Part shown: positions 7,638-16,313 of the stretch, in pieces
Layout: every line of letters starts with the position of its first letter
How positions within the stretch are numbered: the stretch's first letter is position 1
DNA from: Mycobacterium sp. Root265
GTDB lineage: Bacteria; Actinomycetota; Actinomycetes; Mycobacteriales; Mycobacteriaceae
DNA: 64,000 nt
Reading direction: 5' to 3'
Assembly (NCBI RefSeq): GCF_001428895.1
Contig: NZ_LMJA01000007.1
Location: 1 to 64,000 of the forward strand
Notes under the pieces: model-generated
The model's database searches: none
The model's input: the letters and a program-made list of their open reading frames with translations, nothing else
What the model was told of the DNA's origin: nothing
Made by a program: the position numbers and the translations under genes

Positions 7638-8553
7638 CCGAAGTCCCTACCGCAGCGGCGATCTCGTCGACCAGAGCCTCGATCCGAGCCGGGTCGTCCA
7701 GCCGGTCGGGCGCCCAGGCCAGCGCGATCCTGACCGGGGCCCAGGTGCTTTCGTCGATCGGGATCAGTTTGAACTCCGGGGGCGAGAAGATCCGGCCGAT
7801 CGCCGATGCCGGCGCGTAGGTCACCATCGCGACCAGATGACGGTTGAACACCTGGGTCGCCATCTCCAACTCGCCGCCGAGTTGGTTGGTGGTCCGCACG
7901 ATTCGGTGCACTCCGCGGGCCTGCAGGCCGCGGGTCAGTCCGGCCAGCACCACCGGGTTGGGGCGCGCGAAGTCGATCACCACATCACGGTCGCGCAGCG
8001 CATCGATGGTCACGCTGTCATCGGCGGCCAACGGATCATCGAAGCGGACGGCGATCGCGCCCGGATAGCTGGTCACGACCCGGTGACGTAATCGCTTGTC
8101 GGAGTGGGGCAGATGGATCAGGCCCAGATCGAGGTGCCCGGACACCAGTTTGGCGGTGACCTCCGCCGCGGATCCGGGAACGCTGAACTCGGCCGGTGAC
8201 GTCAGTGCGGCGACCGTCGTCTCCAGCTGCGCCAGAAAGTCCGACGGCGCGTACGCGGTGGCGCCGATGCGGACCGGCTTGACGCCGTTGGTGATTCGCG
8301 ACGCCATCGCCTTGAGGTCGTCGACCCGATCGAGGATGTCGCGGGCCGGGCCCAGCAGCTTCTGCCCGAGTGGGGTGAGCCGGACGTTGTGGTAGTCGCG
8401 TTCGAAGAGCCGGCCGCCGAGCTCGTTCTCGAGCAGCTTGATCTGCTTGCTCAGTGGCGGCGGGGTGATCATCAGCCGGTCGGCGGCACGTTTGAAGTGC
8501 AGTTCCTCGGCGACCGCGACGAAATAGCGGAGCCTGGTGAAGTCCACTTGCAT
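7624..8553 (-). CDS. LysR-family transcriptional regulator
   Basis: A 309-residue LysR-type regulator. The N-terminal winged helix-turn-helix (about 1-60) reads LRYFVAVAEELHFKRAADRL then PPLSKQIKLLE, and the effector domain runs from about residue 90 to the C-terminus. The adjacent CaiB-type CoA-transferase gene ends 71 bases upstream on the same strand, so the regulator is not divergent from a target as LysR genes often are. Its ligand is unknown. It may control the CoA-transferase/acyl-CoA dehydrogenase genes behind which it is encoded, or the ychJ genes. Confidence 0.85.
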   Translation of the reverse strand: MQVDFTRLRYFVAVAEELHFKRAADRLMITPPPLSKQIKLLENELGGRLFERDYHNVRLTPLGQKLLGPARDILDRVDDLKAMASRITNGVKPVRIGATAYAPSDFLAQLETTVAALTSPAEFSVPGSAAEVTAKLVSGHLDLGLIHLPHSDKRLRHRVVTSYPGAIAVRFDDPLAADDSVTIDALRDRDVVIDFARPNPVVLAGLTRGLQARGVHRIVRTTNQLGGELEMATQVFNRHLVAMVTYAPASAIGRIFSPPEFKLIPIDESTWAPVRIALAWAPDRLDDPARIEALVDEIAAAVGTSDVRG

Positions 8554-8624
8554 GCGGGCACGTCCGAAACGGGTCGAGGCGGATGTTGGCTCCCGGATCT
8601 TAAGCCGCTCCGGCCGGCCGGCGG

Positions 8625-10931
8625 TCAGCGAGGCTGCGAGGCCGCCTCGAGCACGGACTCCAGCACGCCGCGGGCCATCAGGTCGTCGATGTCGGCCTGG
8701 CTCAGTCCGAGCAGTTCAGCGGCCAGCTCGCGGGTCTGCTCGCCCAGCAGCGGCGCCTGCCCGAGCGGAGGGTCGGCGATGCGGTCGGAATGGATCTGGA
8801 CGTTCTCCAGGATGTAGGGCTCGCGGCCGTGCGGGTGCAGCTCCTCCCGGAAGGCGCGGCGGTCGATGTAGTACGCCCAGCCGGGCACATCGGCGGCGTG
8901 CAGTACCGCGCCGGCGGGTACTCCGGCCGCCTGCAGCAGGTCCATCGCCTCGCCTGGGCTGTGCTCGGCGGTCCATTCGGCCAGCGGGTGCTGGCCGATC
9001 ACGGTGCGCAGGGCCCGGTGGTCGGCATCGTCGCGGACGGTCACCGCGACCCACGCGTCGTCGCCGCGGGCCGGGAACAGGCCCCAGGGGTGCTCGGGCT
9101 GCTGCTCGGGCAGCCCGGCCACCTTGCCGGCGATCTCGGCGGCAAGGTGGCTGGTCATCACCTCGGACTGCGCAACGCTGGCCGCCCCACCGGTTCCGGT
9201 GCGTTCCCGGCGCAGCAGCAGGGCCAGTGCGGCGAGCGCGCCGATCCGGGCAGCGACATGATCGGGGTAGACGGTGACGGCATCGCAAAAGGTTGGGTGG
9301 GGCGAGCGAAGCGACGGGGGATGATCCTGCCCGCCGGGGTAGGCCCACTGGGCGGTGAAGCCCGCGGCGGCCCGGACCAGCGGTCCGTAGCCGAGCCGGT
9401 TCGCCCACGGCCCGGTCGGCCCGAACGCCGAACTGTCCACGACGACGATGCCGGGGTTGATCCGGCGCAGCGTGTCGTGGTCCATCCCCAGGGCGGCGGC
9501 GACACCGGGCTTGAAGTTGGTGAGGACCACATCGGCGGCCTCGACGAGCCGGTGCGCCAGCGCCTGTCCTTCGGCGATGCGCAGATCGATGCTGATGGAC
9601 TTCTTGTTGCGGTGTCCGGCGGCGTAGGTGTGCGATATCGATGCCAGGTTGCCGCGCAATCCGTCCGGAAACGCCGAGTTCTCGATCTTGACGACATCGG
9701 CGCCGAGGTCGCCGAACAACCGGCCGGTATCGCTGCCCACCACGATGACACCGAGATCCAGCACCCGCACGCCCTCCAGCGGCAGGCCCTCGTCGCGGCG
9801 GGTGCGCCCGGCCAGGATGGGCGCGCGCTCCGGTCGCCCGGCCGGCATTGCGGGGGCATTCAGCGTGCTGGCCCGGTGACCGTCGATCTCGACGACGCCC
9901 ACCGGAACCGGAACCGTCACGCCCGTGCCGAGGTCGATGTCGCGAAAGAAGCCGCGCTCGGTGACGTGTTCGCTGCGCAGTGCCTCGTCGAGGGTGAGCA
10001 CCGCCGCGGTCGGTACCCGGTGGCGTTGACCCTGCTGCTCCAGTTCTGCGCGGGTCTTGCCCGCGCAGAACCGTCCTATCGCGCCCAGCAACTCGACCGA
10101 GGTGAGGCGTTCGCGCAGGCTGTAGTATTTTGGGTCGGCGAATTCGGCTGGGCGGCCCATCCATTCGAACATGCCCTCCCACTGCCGTTTGGCCAGCAGA
10201 CAGATCCGCACGTGCCCGTCACGACAGGCGATGATGGGATAGCGCAGCTGCTCGGCGGCCCAGTTGCGTTTCTGCGCGCTGAGCGCCACCCCCGCCGAGG
10301 CGGTGCCTGCGGTGCCGTACGGCGGATCGAGGGTCTGCATGGCGCCTTCGAGCACGGCGAAGTCGATGAGATCACCTGCACCGGTGCGTAAGCGGTCCAG
10401 CAGCACGCTGACGGTGAACACCGCCGCCTGTGCGGCGGCCACCTGGTAGGGCAGGTGGCGTCCGGGCGGCACCAGGGGTTCGCGCCCGGGGATCCCGGAC
10501 CGGGACAGCTCACTGGTGAGCGCGTGCAGCACCGGTGTGGTGGCCTGCCAGGTGCGGAATCGGGTGTCGCGGCCGAAATCGCTGATGGACAGGATGACCA
10601 GCGCCGGGTGCGCGGTCCGGATCGCGCGGACGGCCAGTGCGGCTTCGGCATCCGAGCCGGGCGCGGTGTTCTCGATGAGGATGTCCGCGCCGGCCAGCAT
10701 GCCGGTCCAGCTGTCGGGGTCGTCGACGGTCACCGTTTCCAGGCCGTGCCGGTTCATCGCGGTGTCGAGCGGCACCGGTCCGTCCTGGGAGCTGACGCCG
10801 TGCAGCACCACGGGACTGACGTCGGCCCCCAGATCGGCCAGCAGGCGTCCGACGGCGGTCATCGGTCCGGTGGTCAGATCGAGGACCCGTACGCCGGACA
10901 GTGGTGGGTCGTAGTCGTTTTCGCGGTTCAT
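8625..10931 (-). CDS. Tandem-domain CaiB/BaiF (family III) CoA-transferase
   Basis: A 768-residue protein built from two family III CoA-transferase domains (about 10-375 and 385-768). Each has the start motif L(S/E)GVRVLDL (11-19 and 385-393) and the GxGxxVD-type region before the catalytic position. In canonical family III enzymes an Asp there forms the acyl-CoA anhydride. By eye both halves have Glu at that position (E195 in FAVLEGAM, E590 in SVAQSEVM), with D190 nearby in the first half. It starts 5 bases after the stop of an acyl-CoA dehydrogenase gene, in an operon with two such genes. It probably activates a carboxylate to its CoA thioester for them; the substrate is unknown. Confidence 0.85.
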   Translation of the reverse strand: MNRENDYDPPLSGVRVLDLTTGPMTAVGRLLADLGADVSPVVLHGVSSQDGPVPLDTAMNRHGLETVTVDDPDSWTGMLAGADILIENTAPGSDAEAALAVRAIRTAHPALVILSISDFGRDTRFRTWQATTPVLHALTSELSRSGIPGREPLVPPGRHLPYQVAAAQAAVFTVSVLLDRLRTGAGDLIDFAVLEGAMQTLDPPYGTAGTASAGVALSAQKRNWAAEQLRYPIIACRDGHVRICLLAKRQWEGMFEWMGRPAEFADPKYYSLRERLTSVELLGAIGRFCAGKTRAELEQQGQRHRVPTAAVLTLDEALRSEHVTERGFFRDIDLGTGVTVPVPVGVVEIDGHRASTLNAPAMPAGRPERAPILAGRTRRDEGLPLEGVRVLDLGVIVVGSDTGRLFGDLGADVVKIENSAFPDGLRGNLASISHTYAAGHRNKKSISIDLRIAEGQALAHRLVEAADVVLTNFKPGVAAALGMDHDTLRRINPGIVVVDSSAFGPTGPWANRLGYGPLVRAAAGFTAQWAYPGGQDHPPSLRSPHPTFCDAVTVYPDHVAARIGALAALALLLRRERTGTGGAASVAQSEVMTSHLAAEIAGKVAGLPEQQPEHPWGLFPARGDDAWVAVTVRDDADHRALRTVIGQHPLAEWTAEHSPGEAMDLLQAAGVPAGAVLHAADVPGWAYYIDRRAFREELHPHGREPYILENVQIHSDRIADPPLGQAPLLGEQTRELAAELLGLSQADIDDLMARGVLESVLEAASQPR

Positions 10932-10936
10932 CGGGC

Positions 10937-12133
10937 TCAGTTGCTCCGGGCCTGGCGGAACGGGATGTCGCGGTCGACTTCGGGTTCCTTGGGCAGTCCG
11001 AGCACCCGCTCACCGATGATGTTGCGCTGGATCTGGTCGGTGCCGCCGCCGATCGAGGTGAAGAACGCGTTCAGGGTCAGGAAGTTGACGTCGTCGGATT
11101 CGGGGTTGTCGGGGCCGGCCAGGAGGGCCTGCGCGCCGATGATGTCGGTTTTCAGTCGCGCCTCGGCGTGCAGGATGCCCGACATCGCCAGCTTGCCCAG
11201 TGACATGACCGGACTCGAGGTGCCCTGCTTTGCCTCGGCTTTCGCGCGGGCATTGTTGAGGCCGTTGAGTTCTCGCAGGGCCAGCACATCGGCCAGCGAC
11301 CTGCGCACCGCGGCGTCGTCGAGTCGGCCGTGCTCACGGGCCAGTTCGACCAGGCTGTTGGCGCGGGACTGGTTTCGTCCGGAGCGGCCGGCGGCGCCCA
11401 TCAGGGACCGCTCGTAGGCGAGCGCGGTCTGCAGCACCCGCCAGCCGTTACCGGTACCGCCCACGACGTAGGCGTCGGGCGTCGTGGCGTCGGTGATGAA
11501 CACCTCGTTGAAGTGCGACTCACCGGTGATCTGGTGCAGCGGTCGGACTTCGATGCCGGGTTGTTTCATCGGGATGATGAAGAAGGTGATGCCCTTGTGT
11601 TTGGGCGCATCCCAATCGGTGCGGGCGATCAGCAGCGCGTAGTCGGAGGTCAGGGCTCCCGATGTCCACACCTTCTGGCCGTTGATCACCCACTGGTCGC
11701 CCTCCTGCACGGCCGAGGTGCGGATGCCGGCCAGATCCGATCCGGCGCCCGGTTCGCTGTAGAGCAGGCAGGTGCGGGACTTCTCGGTCAGGAAGTCGCG
11801 CAACAGATCGTGTTTGATCTGCTCGGTGCCGAACGTCAGGACGGTGTTGGCCGGGATGCTGTACTTGTCCTGGCGGGCGCCTGGGGCGCGGACCGCGCGG
11901 AACTCCTGGTCGATGACATTGGCGAGTTGGTTCGGGTATTCGCGGCCGAACCACTCGGTGGGGTAGGTCGGTGTCGCGTACCCGGCGTCGAGGACCGTCT
12001 CCAGCCAGGCGATCCGTTCCGGGGAACTCGCCCACGGGTCATCGGATTTCGGCAGGCCGGTCCAGTTGGCGGCCAGCCAGTCACGGACCTCGGCGCGCAG
12101 TTCGTCGGCAGCGGGCAGGGTGTGCGCGGTCAT
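10937..12133 (-). CDS. Acyl-CoA dehydrogenase, large subunit type of a FadE pair
   Basis: A 398-residue flavin acyl-CoA dehydrogenase. FAD and substrate contacts are in LYSEPGAGSDLAGI and WVINGQKVWTSGA. The C-terminal region reads IGGGTDQIQRNIIGER, where canonical enzymes have a catalytic Glu (as in YEGTxQIQR), so the base is replaced by Gly. That substitution is common in mycobacterial heteromeric FadE pairs, where catalysis depends on other residues or the partner. The ATG at 12133 is one base after the stop of the smaller dehydrogenase, implying tight coupling and probably an alpha2beta2 complex. These pairs often act on ring-bearing or branched acyl-CoA substrates. Confidence 0.88.
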   Translation of the reverse strand: MTAHTLPAADELRAEVRDWLAANWTGLPKSDDPWASSPERIAWLETVLDAGYATPTYPTEWFGREYPNQLANVIDQEFRAVRAPGARQDKYSIPANTVLTFGTEQIKHDLLRDFLTEKSRTCLLYSEPGAGSDLAGIRTSAVQEGDQWVINGQKVWTSGALTSDYALLIARTDWDAPKHKGITFFIIPMKQPGIEVRPLHQITGESHFNEVFITDATTPDAYVVGGTGNGWRVLQTALAYERSLMGAAGRSGRNQSRANSLVELAREHGRLDDAAVRRSLADVLALRELNGLNNARAKAEAKQGTSSPVMSLGKLAMSGILHAEARLKTDIIGAQALLAGPDNPESDDVNFLTLNAFFTSIGGGTDQIQRNIIGERVLGLPKEPEVDRDIPFRQARSN

Positions 12134-12134
12134 C

Positions 12135-13235
12135 TCAGGCGCCCTTCGCCAGCAGGTAGCGCTCGCGGTGGGCCCCGGAGTCGCCGAACAATTGCAGCCC
12201 GGAGCGGGCCCGGCGCAGGTACAGGTGCGCGGGATGCTCCCAGGTGAACCCGATGCCACCGTGCATCTGGATGGCCTGCATCGCGGTGTCCACATACGCC
12301 TCGGCGCAGGCGAAACCCGCGAGTGCGACTGCGCCGGAACGCGTTTCGGGGTCGTCGTACCGGGCTGCCGCATGCTGGGCCGCCGAGGTGGCCGATTCGA
12401 CCTGGAGCAGCAGGTCGGCCGCAATGTGTTTGAGCGCTTGGAAACTGCCGATCGGGCGGCCGAACTGGATGCGGGTCTTGAGGTAGTCGACGGTGATGTC
12501 GAAGATCCGCCGGGCGCCGCCGGCCTGCTCGCCGGCCAGGGCGATCACCGTCAGATCCAGCGCCTGCTGCACCGCATCCCAGCCGACGGCACCGATGCGC
12601 CGGGCCGGGGTGGCGGCGAAGGTGTAGGTGGACAGCGGGGTGGTCGGATCGAAAACCGTTGCCGCGGTGCGCTGGAAGCCGGGAGCATCGGGGGCCACCT
12701 GGAAGACGGCGGGCCCGTCGGTGGTCTGGGCGATGACCAGGATGACATCGGCGACCTGCCCGAAGGTGACGTAGTGCGCGGTGCCGGTCAGGGTGCCGTC
12801 CGCGCCGGCCCGGATGTCGAGGGCGTCGGCGGTCCAGGTGCCCCGCGGTCCGGTGACGGCGACGGTGCCGATCTCGGTGCCGTCGGCCAGCCCGGGCAGT
12901 AGCCGCTGCTTGTCGGCATCGGTGCCGCCGGACTGGACGAGCGCGACGGTGAGCACCGCGCTGGACAGGAACGGGGCGGGCAGCAGCGCGGCCCCGGTCT
13001 CCTCGGCAACGGCCACGAGTTCCTGGGCGCCCAGACCGACACCGCCGTACTCGGGCTCCACCAGCAGTCCCGTGACGCCCTGCGCGGCGAGCTTGGCCCA
13101 CAGGTCGCGGTCGAATCCGTCCGCGGAAGTCATCACCCGCCGCACGTCGGCCTCGCTGCATTCGTCGTGCAGCAGGTCGCGGACTGCGGATCGCAGCTCG
13201 GCCCGCTCGGTCACGCTGATCGTCATGGCGTCCAT
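12135..13235 (-). CDS. Acyl-CoA dehydrogenase, small subunit type of a FadE pair
   Basis: A 366-residue acyl-CoA dehydrogenase homologue, shorter than its partner. It retains EPEYGGVGLGAQEL in the N-terminal helical domain, the FGRPIGSFQALKH flavin/partner segment and HGGIGFTWEHPAHLYLRRA near the end. Two in-frame ATGs (13235 and 13226) are possible and neither has a strong ribosome site. It is first in the minus-strand unit FadE-FadE-CaiB, 90 bases downstream of pcaC, and a palindromic element lies in that gap. Together the three genes look like a CoA-dependent catabolic module of unknown substrate attached to the protocatechuate genes. Confidence 0.85.
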   Translation of the reverse strand: MDAMTISVTERAELRSAVRDLLHDECSEADVRRVMTSADGFDRDLWAKLAAQGVTGLLVEPEYGGVGLGAQELVAVAEETGAALLPAPFLSSAVLTVALVQSGGTDADKQRLLPGLADGTEIGTVAVTGPRGTWTADALDIRAGADGTLTGTAHYVTFGQVADVILVIAQTTDGPAVFQVAPDAPGFQRTAATVFDPTTPLSTYTFAATPARRIGAVGWDAVQQALDLTVIALAGEQAGGARRIFDITVDYLKTRIQFGRPIGSFQALKHIAADLLLQVESATSAAQHAAARYDDPETRSGAVALAGFACAEAYVDTAMQAIQMHGGIGFTWEHPAHLYLRRARSGLQLFGDSGAHRERYLLAKGA

Positions 13236-13277
13236 GCAACGCGGTGGCGCGGGCTGTGTAAATCACGCACGCCGACA

Positions 13278-13308
13278 CCGGTACGTTTCCGATCGGGACA
13301 TGTACCGG
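13278..13308. promoter_or_regulatory. Palindromic element upstream of the FadE-FadE-CaiB unit
   Basis: CCGGTAC (13278-13284) and GTACCGG (13302-13308) form a perfect 7-bp inverted repeat 17 bases apart, and the spacer itself contains the palindrome CCGATCGG. It lies in the 90-base gap between pcaC and the first acyl-CoA dehydrogenase start. The layout suits an operator for an independent promoter of the downstream unit. No regulator can be assigned. Confidence 0.45.
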
Positions 13309-13325
13309 CCGCGGGTGCGCGATGG

Positions 13326-13688
13326 TTACTCGCCGAGAACCTCGGCGGCGATCCGGAATGCGTTGTTGGCATCGGGGACCCCGCAGTAGATGGCGCTCTG
13401 CAGGATCACTTCCTTGATCTCGTCGGCGGTCAGTCCGTTGCGCAGCGCGGCCCGCACATGCATGGCGAATTCCTCGTGGTGGCCGCGGGCGATCAGCGCG
13501 GTCAGGGTGATCATCGAGCGCGATCTGCGGTCCAGGCCGGGCCGGGTCCAGATCTCGCCCCAGGCGTACCGGGTGATCAGGTCCTGGAAGTCGGCGGTGA
13601 ATGCCGTGGTGGCGGCCACCGCGCGGTCGACGTGCGCATCGCCGAGGACTTCGCGGCGCACCGCCATACCGTCGTCATGTGTGGTCAC
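13326..13688 (-). CDS. pcaC: 4-carboxymuconolactone decarboxylase PcaC
   Basis: A 120-residue member of the carboxymuconolactone decarboxylase (AhpD-like) family. It converts gamma-carboxymuconolactone to beta-ketoadipate enol-lactone in the protocatechuate branch. The diagnostic core is YAWGEIWTRPGLDRRSRSMITL at about 41-62, followed by ARGHHEEFAMHVRAAL and the C-terminal EVILQSAIYCGVPDANNAF. It is the separate short form, not fused to the PcaD hydrolase as in PcaL of many actinobacteria. The GTG at 13688 is chosen because it follows AAGGAG and overlaps the pcaB stop as GTGA. No pcaD is seen in the window. Confidence 0.9.
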   Translation of the reverse strand: MTTHDDGMAVRREVLGDAHVDRAVAATTAFTADFQDLITRYAWGEIWTRPGLDRRSRSMITLTALIARGHHEEFAMHVRAALRNGLTADEIKEVILQSAIYCGVPDANNAFRIAAEVLGE

Positions 13689-14878
13689 GATTCTCCTTCG
13701 AGGTTGCGCCGGGCGCGGTGCACCGCGGCATCGACGAGATGGGCGGTGGCGCCGAGATAGTCGGTGGGGCCGGTGTGCCCGGTCAGCGCCCGCATGGACT
13801 GTTGCTCGGCGTCGATGCCCGGGGCGGCGGCCAGGTTCGCGGCCGCCGTGGCGGTGTCGACGCGCAGCCCGCTCAGCAGATCGGAGGCCTGGGATGCGGC
13901 CACGACGGTGCGTCGCGCCAAGGTCCGCAGGGTGGCCCATTCGGTGTGCCAGCCGCCGTCGGAGCGTTCGTCGACGCTGGCCGCCGACGCGGTGTGCAGG
14001 GTGGCGCCCAACTGCGGCGCCGACATCGCGCTCCGGCGCAGCAGCACGGTGAGCACCGGATTGTTCTTGTGCGGCATGGTCGACGATCCGCCGCCGGAGC
14101 CTTCGGCGAGTTCCCCGACCCGGACACCGGCGGCGATGTCGTTGGCGACGTGGCCCCACGCGTCGGTGCAGGTGATCAGCGCGTCGCCGTGGCGGGTCAG
14201 CACCGAGCGGGTGGTGTGCCAGGGACGTGCGGTCTCCAGATCGAGCGCGTGGGCCAGCGCGTCGGCCAGTCGCAGTGCGGCCTCCGGTGACCCGGACAGT
14301 TCGGTCGCCGCCGCCATGGTGCCTGCCGCGCCGCCGCACTGCACCGGAAAGCCAAGGGCCGAAAGGGGTTCGGCGGCGTCCAGGATGGCGGTGAGCCAGA
14401 CGGCGAACTTGCCGCCGAAGGTGCCCGGCAGCGCAGCCTGAGTCAGTGTCCGGGTGAGAACCGCTGCGTCACGGTGGGTTTCGATCAAGTCCACCAGGGT
14501 GTGCACCTGTGCGGTCAGTTGGGTGCGCACGGCGGTCTGCGCATCGCGCGCGCACAGCATCAGGGCGGTATCGAGCACGTCCTGACTGGTGAGCCCGCGG
14601 TGCAACCAGGTGGCGGTCGCGTCGCCGGCCCGCGCACGCAGCAGTGCCACCAGCGCGGTGACGGGATTGCCGTCCCGTTCGGCGGCGACGGCGATGTCCT
14701 CCAGGTCCGCCTCCGACACCAGCGCGGTCAGATCCGCGGTGGCCGTCGCCGGCGCGACACCGGCGTCGACAAGGACTGTCAGCCAGGCATTTTCGACGGC
14801 GGCGAGTGCCGCCAGCAGCGCGATATCCGACATCACCGCGCCGGCGCGGTGGTCACCCGGCCAGAACAGGTCGCTCAC
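13685..14878 (-). CDS. pcaB: 3-carboxy-cis,cis-muconate cycloisomerase PcaB
   Basis: A 397-residue protein of the fumarase/aspartase superfamily, catalysing cyclisation of beta-carboxymuconate. The superfamily signature GSSTMPHKNNP lies at about residues 260-275. The N-terminus SDLFWPGDHRAG is diagnostic for PcaB, which fixes the start as the GTG at 14878 rather than any internal ATG. That GTG overlaps the pcaG stop (GTGA), and the gene ends in another GTGA overlap with pcaC. The reading frame is complete and all active-loop elements are present, so an active enzyme is expected. Confidence 0.92.
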   Translation of the reverse strand: MSDLFWPGDHRAGAVMSDIALLAALAAVENAWLTVLVDAGVAPATATADLTALVSEADLEDIAVAAERDGNPVTALVALLRARAGDATATWLHRGLTSQDVLDTALMLCARDAQTAVRTQLTAQVHTLVDLIETHRDAAVLTRTLTQAALPGTFGGKFAVWLTAILDAAEPLSALGFPVQCGGAAGTMAAATELSGSPEAALRLADALAHALDLETARPWHTTRSVLTRHGDALITCTDAWGHVANDIAAGVRVGELAEGSGGGSSTMPHKNNPVLTVLLRRSAMSAPQLGATLHTASAASVDERSDGGWHTEWATLRTLARRTVVAASQASDLLSGLRVDTATAAANLAAAPGIDAEQQSMRALTGHTGPTDYLGATAHLVDAAVHRARRNLEGES

Positions 14879-15426
14879 TGGCCCGGGTACCGCAGGAAGA
14901 CCGTCTCGCCGTCGCCCTGCAACCGGATGTCGAAGCGCAGGCCCTGCTCCTCGCGGGTGGCGATCAGGGTGTCGCGCCGGCCGGCGGGCAGCCCGGACAG
15001 CAGGGGATCGTCCGCGCAGGCCGGACCGGGGATGTAGGCCCGGGTGAACAGCCGGTTGAGCAGCCCGCGTCCGAACACGGTGATGGCGATGAACGGCGCG
15101 CGACCCGGTGTGCCGGGCGCGGGTTCGACGGTGCTGAAGCTGAAATGGCCCTCGTCGTCCGTGGATACCCGGCCCCACCCGGTGAACGTCCAGCCGTCGC
15201 GATGCAGCGATCCCGCGGTGTGGGGGACCCGGCCCTCGGCGTCGGCCTGCCAGATCTCCAGCAGCACATCGGGTACGGGCCGGCCCGCACCGTCGGTGAC
15301 GACGCCGTGGAAGCGGATGGCTCCCGGCGTGCCGGCGGGCACCAGCTCGCCGCCGCGTTCGAACGGCAGGGCGTAGCCGTAGAACGGGCCGATGGTCTGT
15401 CCCGGAGTTGCGGCCAGCATGGTCAT
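14875..15426 (-). CDS. pcaG: Protocatechuate 3,4-dioxygenase alpha subunit PcaG
   Basis: A 183-residue intradiol dioxygenase alpha chain. It starts with the typical ATPGQTIGPFYGYALPF and contains the beta-sandwich segments VLLEIWQADAEGRV and FTGWGRVSTDDEGHFSF. In the alpha subunit the iron ligands are lost and the chain shapes the active site of the alpha-beta protomer. It shares a base with pcaH (TGATG, 15424-15428), so the subunits are made in equal amounts. The enzyme opens the ring of protocatechuate, which the nearby QsuB-type enzyme should supply. Confidence 0.93.
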   Translation of the reverse strand: MTMLAATPGQTIGPFYGYALPFERGGELVPAGTPGAIRFHGVVTDGAGRPVPDVLLEIWQADAEGRVPHTAGSLHRDGWTFTGWGRVSTDDEGHFSFSTVEPAPGTPGRAPFIAITVFGRGLLNRLFTRAYIPGPACADDPLLSGLPAGRRDTLIATREEQGLRFDIRLQGDGETVFLRYPGQ

Positions 15427-16241
15427 CAGTGCTCCTCATCCTCATCACGGGCGGCATTCTCGAAATGCGTGCGCTGCGAGCCGGTCAGCACGATGTCCCA
15501 ACGGTAGCCGGTGGCCCATTCGTGGCTGGTGACATCGTGGTCGTAGGCGGCGACCAGCCGGTCACGCGCCTTCTGGTCGGTGATGGACTGGTAGATCGGG
15601 TCCAGGGCGAACAGCGGATCGCCGGGAAAATACATCTGGGTGATCATGCGCTGGGTGAAATCCGTTCCGAACAGCGAGAAATGGATGTGCGTAGGCCGCC
15701 ACGCGTTGCGGTGGTTCTTCCACGGGTAGGGGCCGGGCTTGATGGTGGTGAAGCGGTAGTTGCCGTCGGCGTCGGTGAGGCAGCGCCCGACACCGGTGAA
15801 GTTGGGATCCAGCGGCGCGTGGTGTTGATCGCGCTTGTGGACGTACCGGCCTGCCGAATTGGCCTGCCAGATCTCCACCAACTGGTGGCGCACGGGCCGG
15901 CCGTCACCGTCGAGGACACGGCCGGTGATCACCATGCGTTCACCGATCGGGTCGCCGCTGTGCTGGATGGTCAGATCCGATTCCAGGCGGTGGACGTCGC
16001 GCTCGCCGAACACCGGCGCCCACAACTCCAGGGCCTCCGGGTCGGCGTGGTGCAGATCCTTGGTGGGATGGCGCAGCAGACTGCTGCGGTAGGGGGCGTA
16101 GTCCAGCCGGGGCTGCAATTCTTCGATACCTGTTTGCAGGTAACCGGTTTCGATGGCTGCCATCTCGGCGTTGATCTCAGCCTGGCTCGCCGAAGCGCTA
16201 TCGGGATTGGTATCCGTGATGGTGAGGTGCGGGGCTGTCAT
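15426..16241 (-). CDS. pcaH: Protocatechuate 3,4-dioxygenase beta subunit PcaH
   Basis: A 271-residue catalytic subunit of the non-haem Fe(III) intradiol dioxygenase. The two tyrosine and two histidine iron ligands fall in AGRYVHKRDQH and in YPWKNHRNAWRPTHIHFS. The family entry motif GERMVITGRVLDGDGRPV precedes them. It is first in the operon pcaHGBC. The ATG at 16241 has no clear ribosome site; TAACGT at the -10 position would put transcription start within two bases of the ATG, so a near-leaderless message is likely. The IclR gene is divergent across 72 bases containing two palindromes. Confidence 0.93.
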   Translation of the reverse strand: MTAPHLTITDTNPDSASASQAEINAEMAAIETGYLQTGIEELQPRLDYAPYRSSLLRHPTKDLHHADPEALELWAPVFGERDVHRLESDLTIQHSGDPIGERMVITGRVLDGDGRPVRHQLVEIWQANSAGRYVHKRDQHHAPLDPNFTGVGRCLTDADGNYRFTTIKPGPYPWKNHRNAWRPTHIHFSLFGTDFTQRMITQMYFPGDPLFALDPIYQSITDQKARDRLVAAYDHDVTSHEWATGYRWDIVLTGSQRTHFENAARDEDEEH

Positions 16242-16313
16242 ACGGACTGACGTTAGTCAGCAAGGGGGTGGCCACGGAAGAGTAGACTTCCGCTCAGCGA
16301 AAGGATTCTGCGG
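16242..16313. promoter_or_regulatory. Divergent pcaH/iclR promoter region with two palindromes
   Basis: CTGAC-GTTA-GTCAG (16247-16260) overlaps the inferred pcaH -10. CGGAAG-N6-CTTCCG (16275-16292) is a perfect inverted repeat in the middle of the gap. A third, overlapping near-palindrome TTCCGCT-C-AGCGAAA (16288-16302) leads toward the iclR start. Operators of IclR proteins that control pca genes usually lie in this divergent position, so these are the best candidates. Which one is used cannot be told by eye. Confidence 0.55.

Noticed and set aside
13326-14339. Extended pcaC frame of 337 codons
   Set aside because: The upstream part is the wrong frame of pcaB. GTG 13688 with AAGGAG gives the standard 120-residue decarboxylase.
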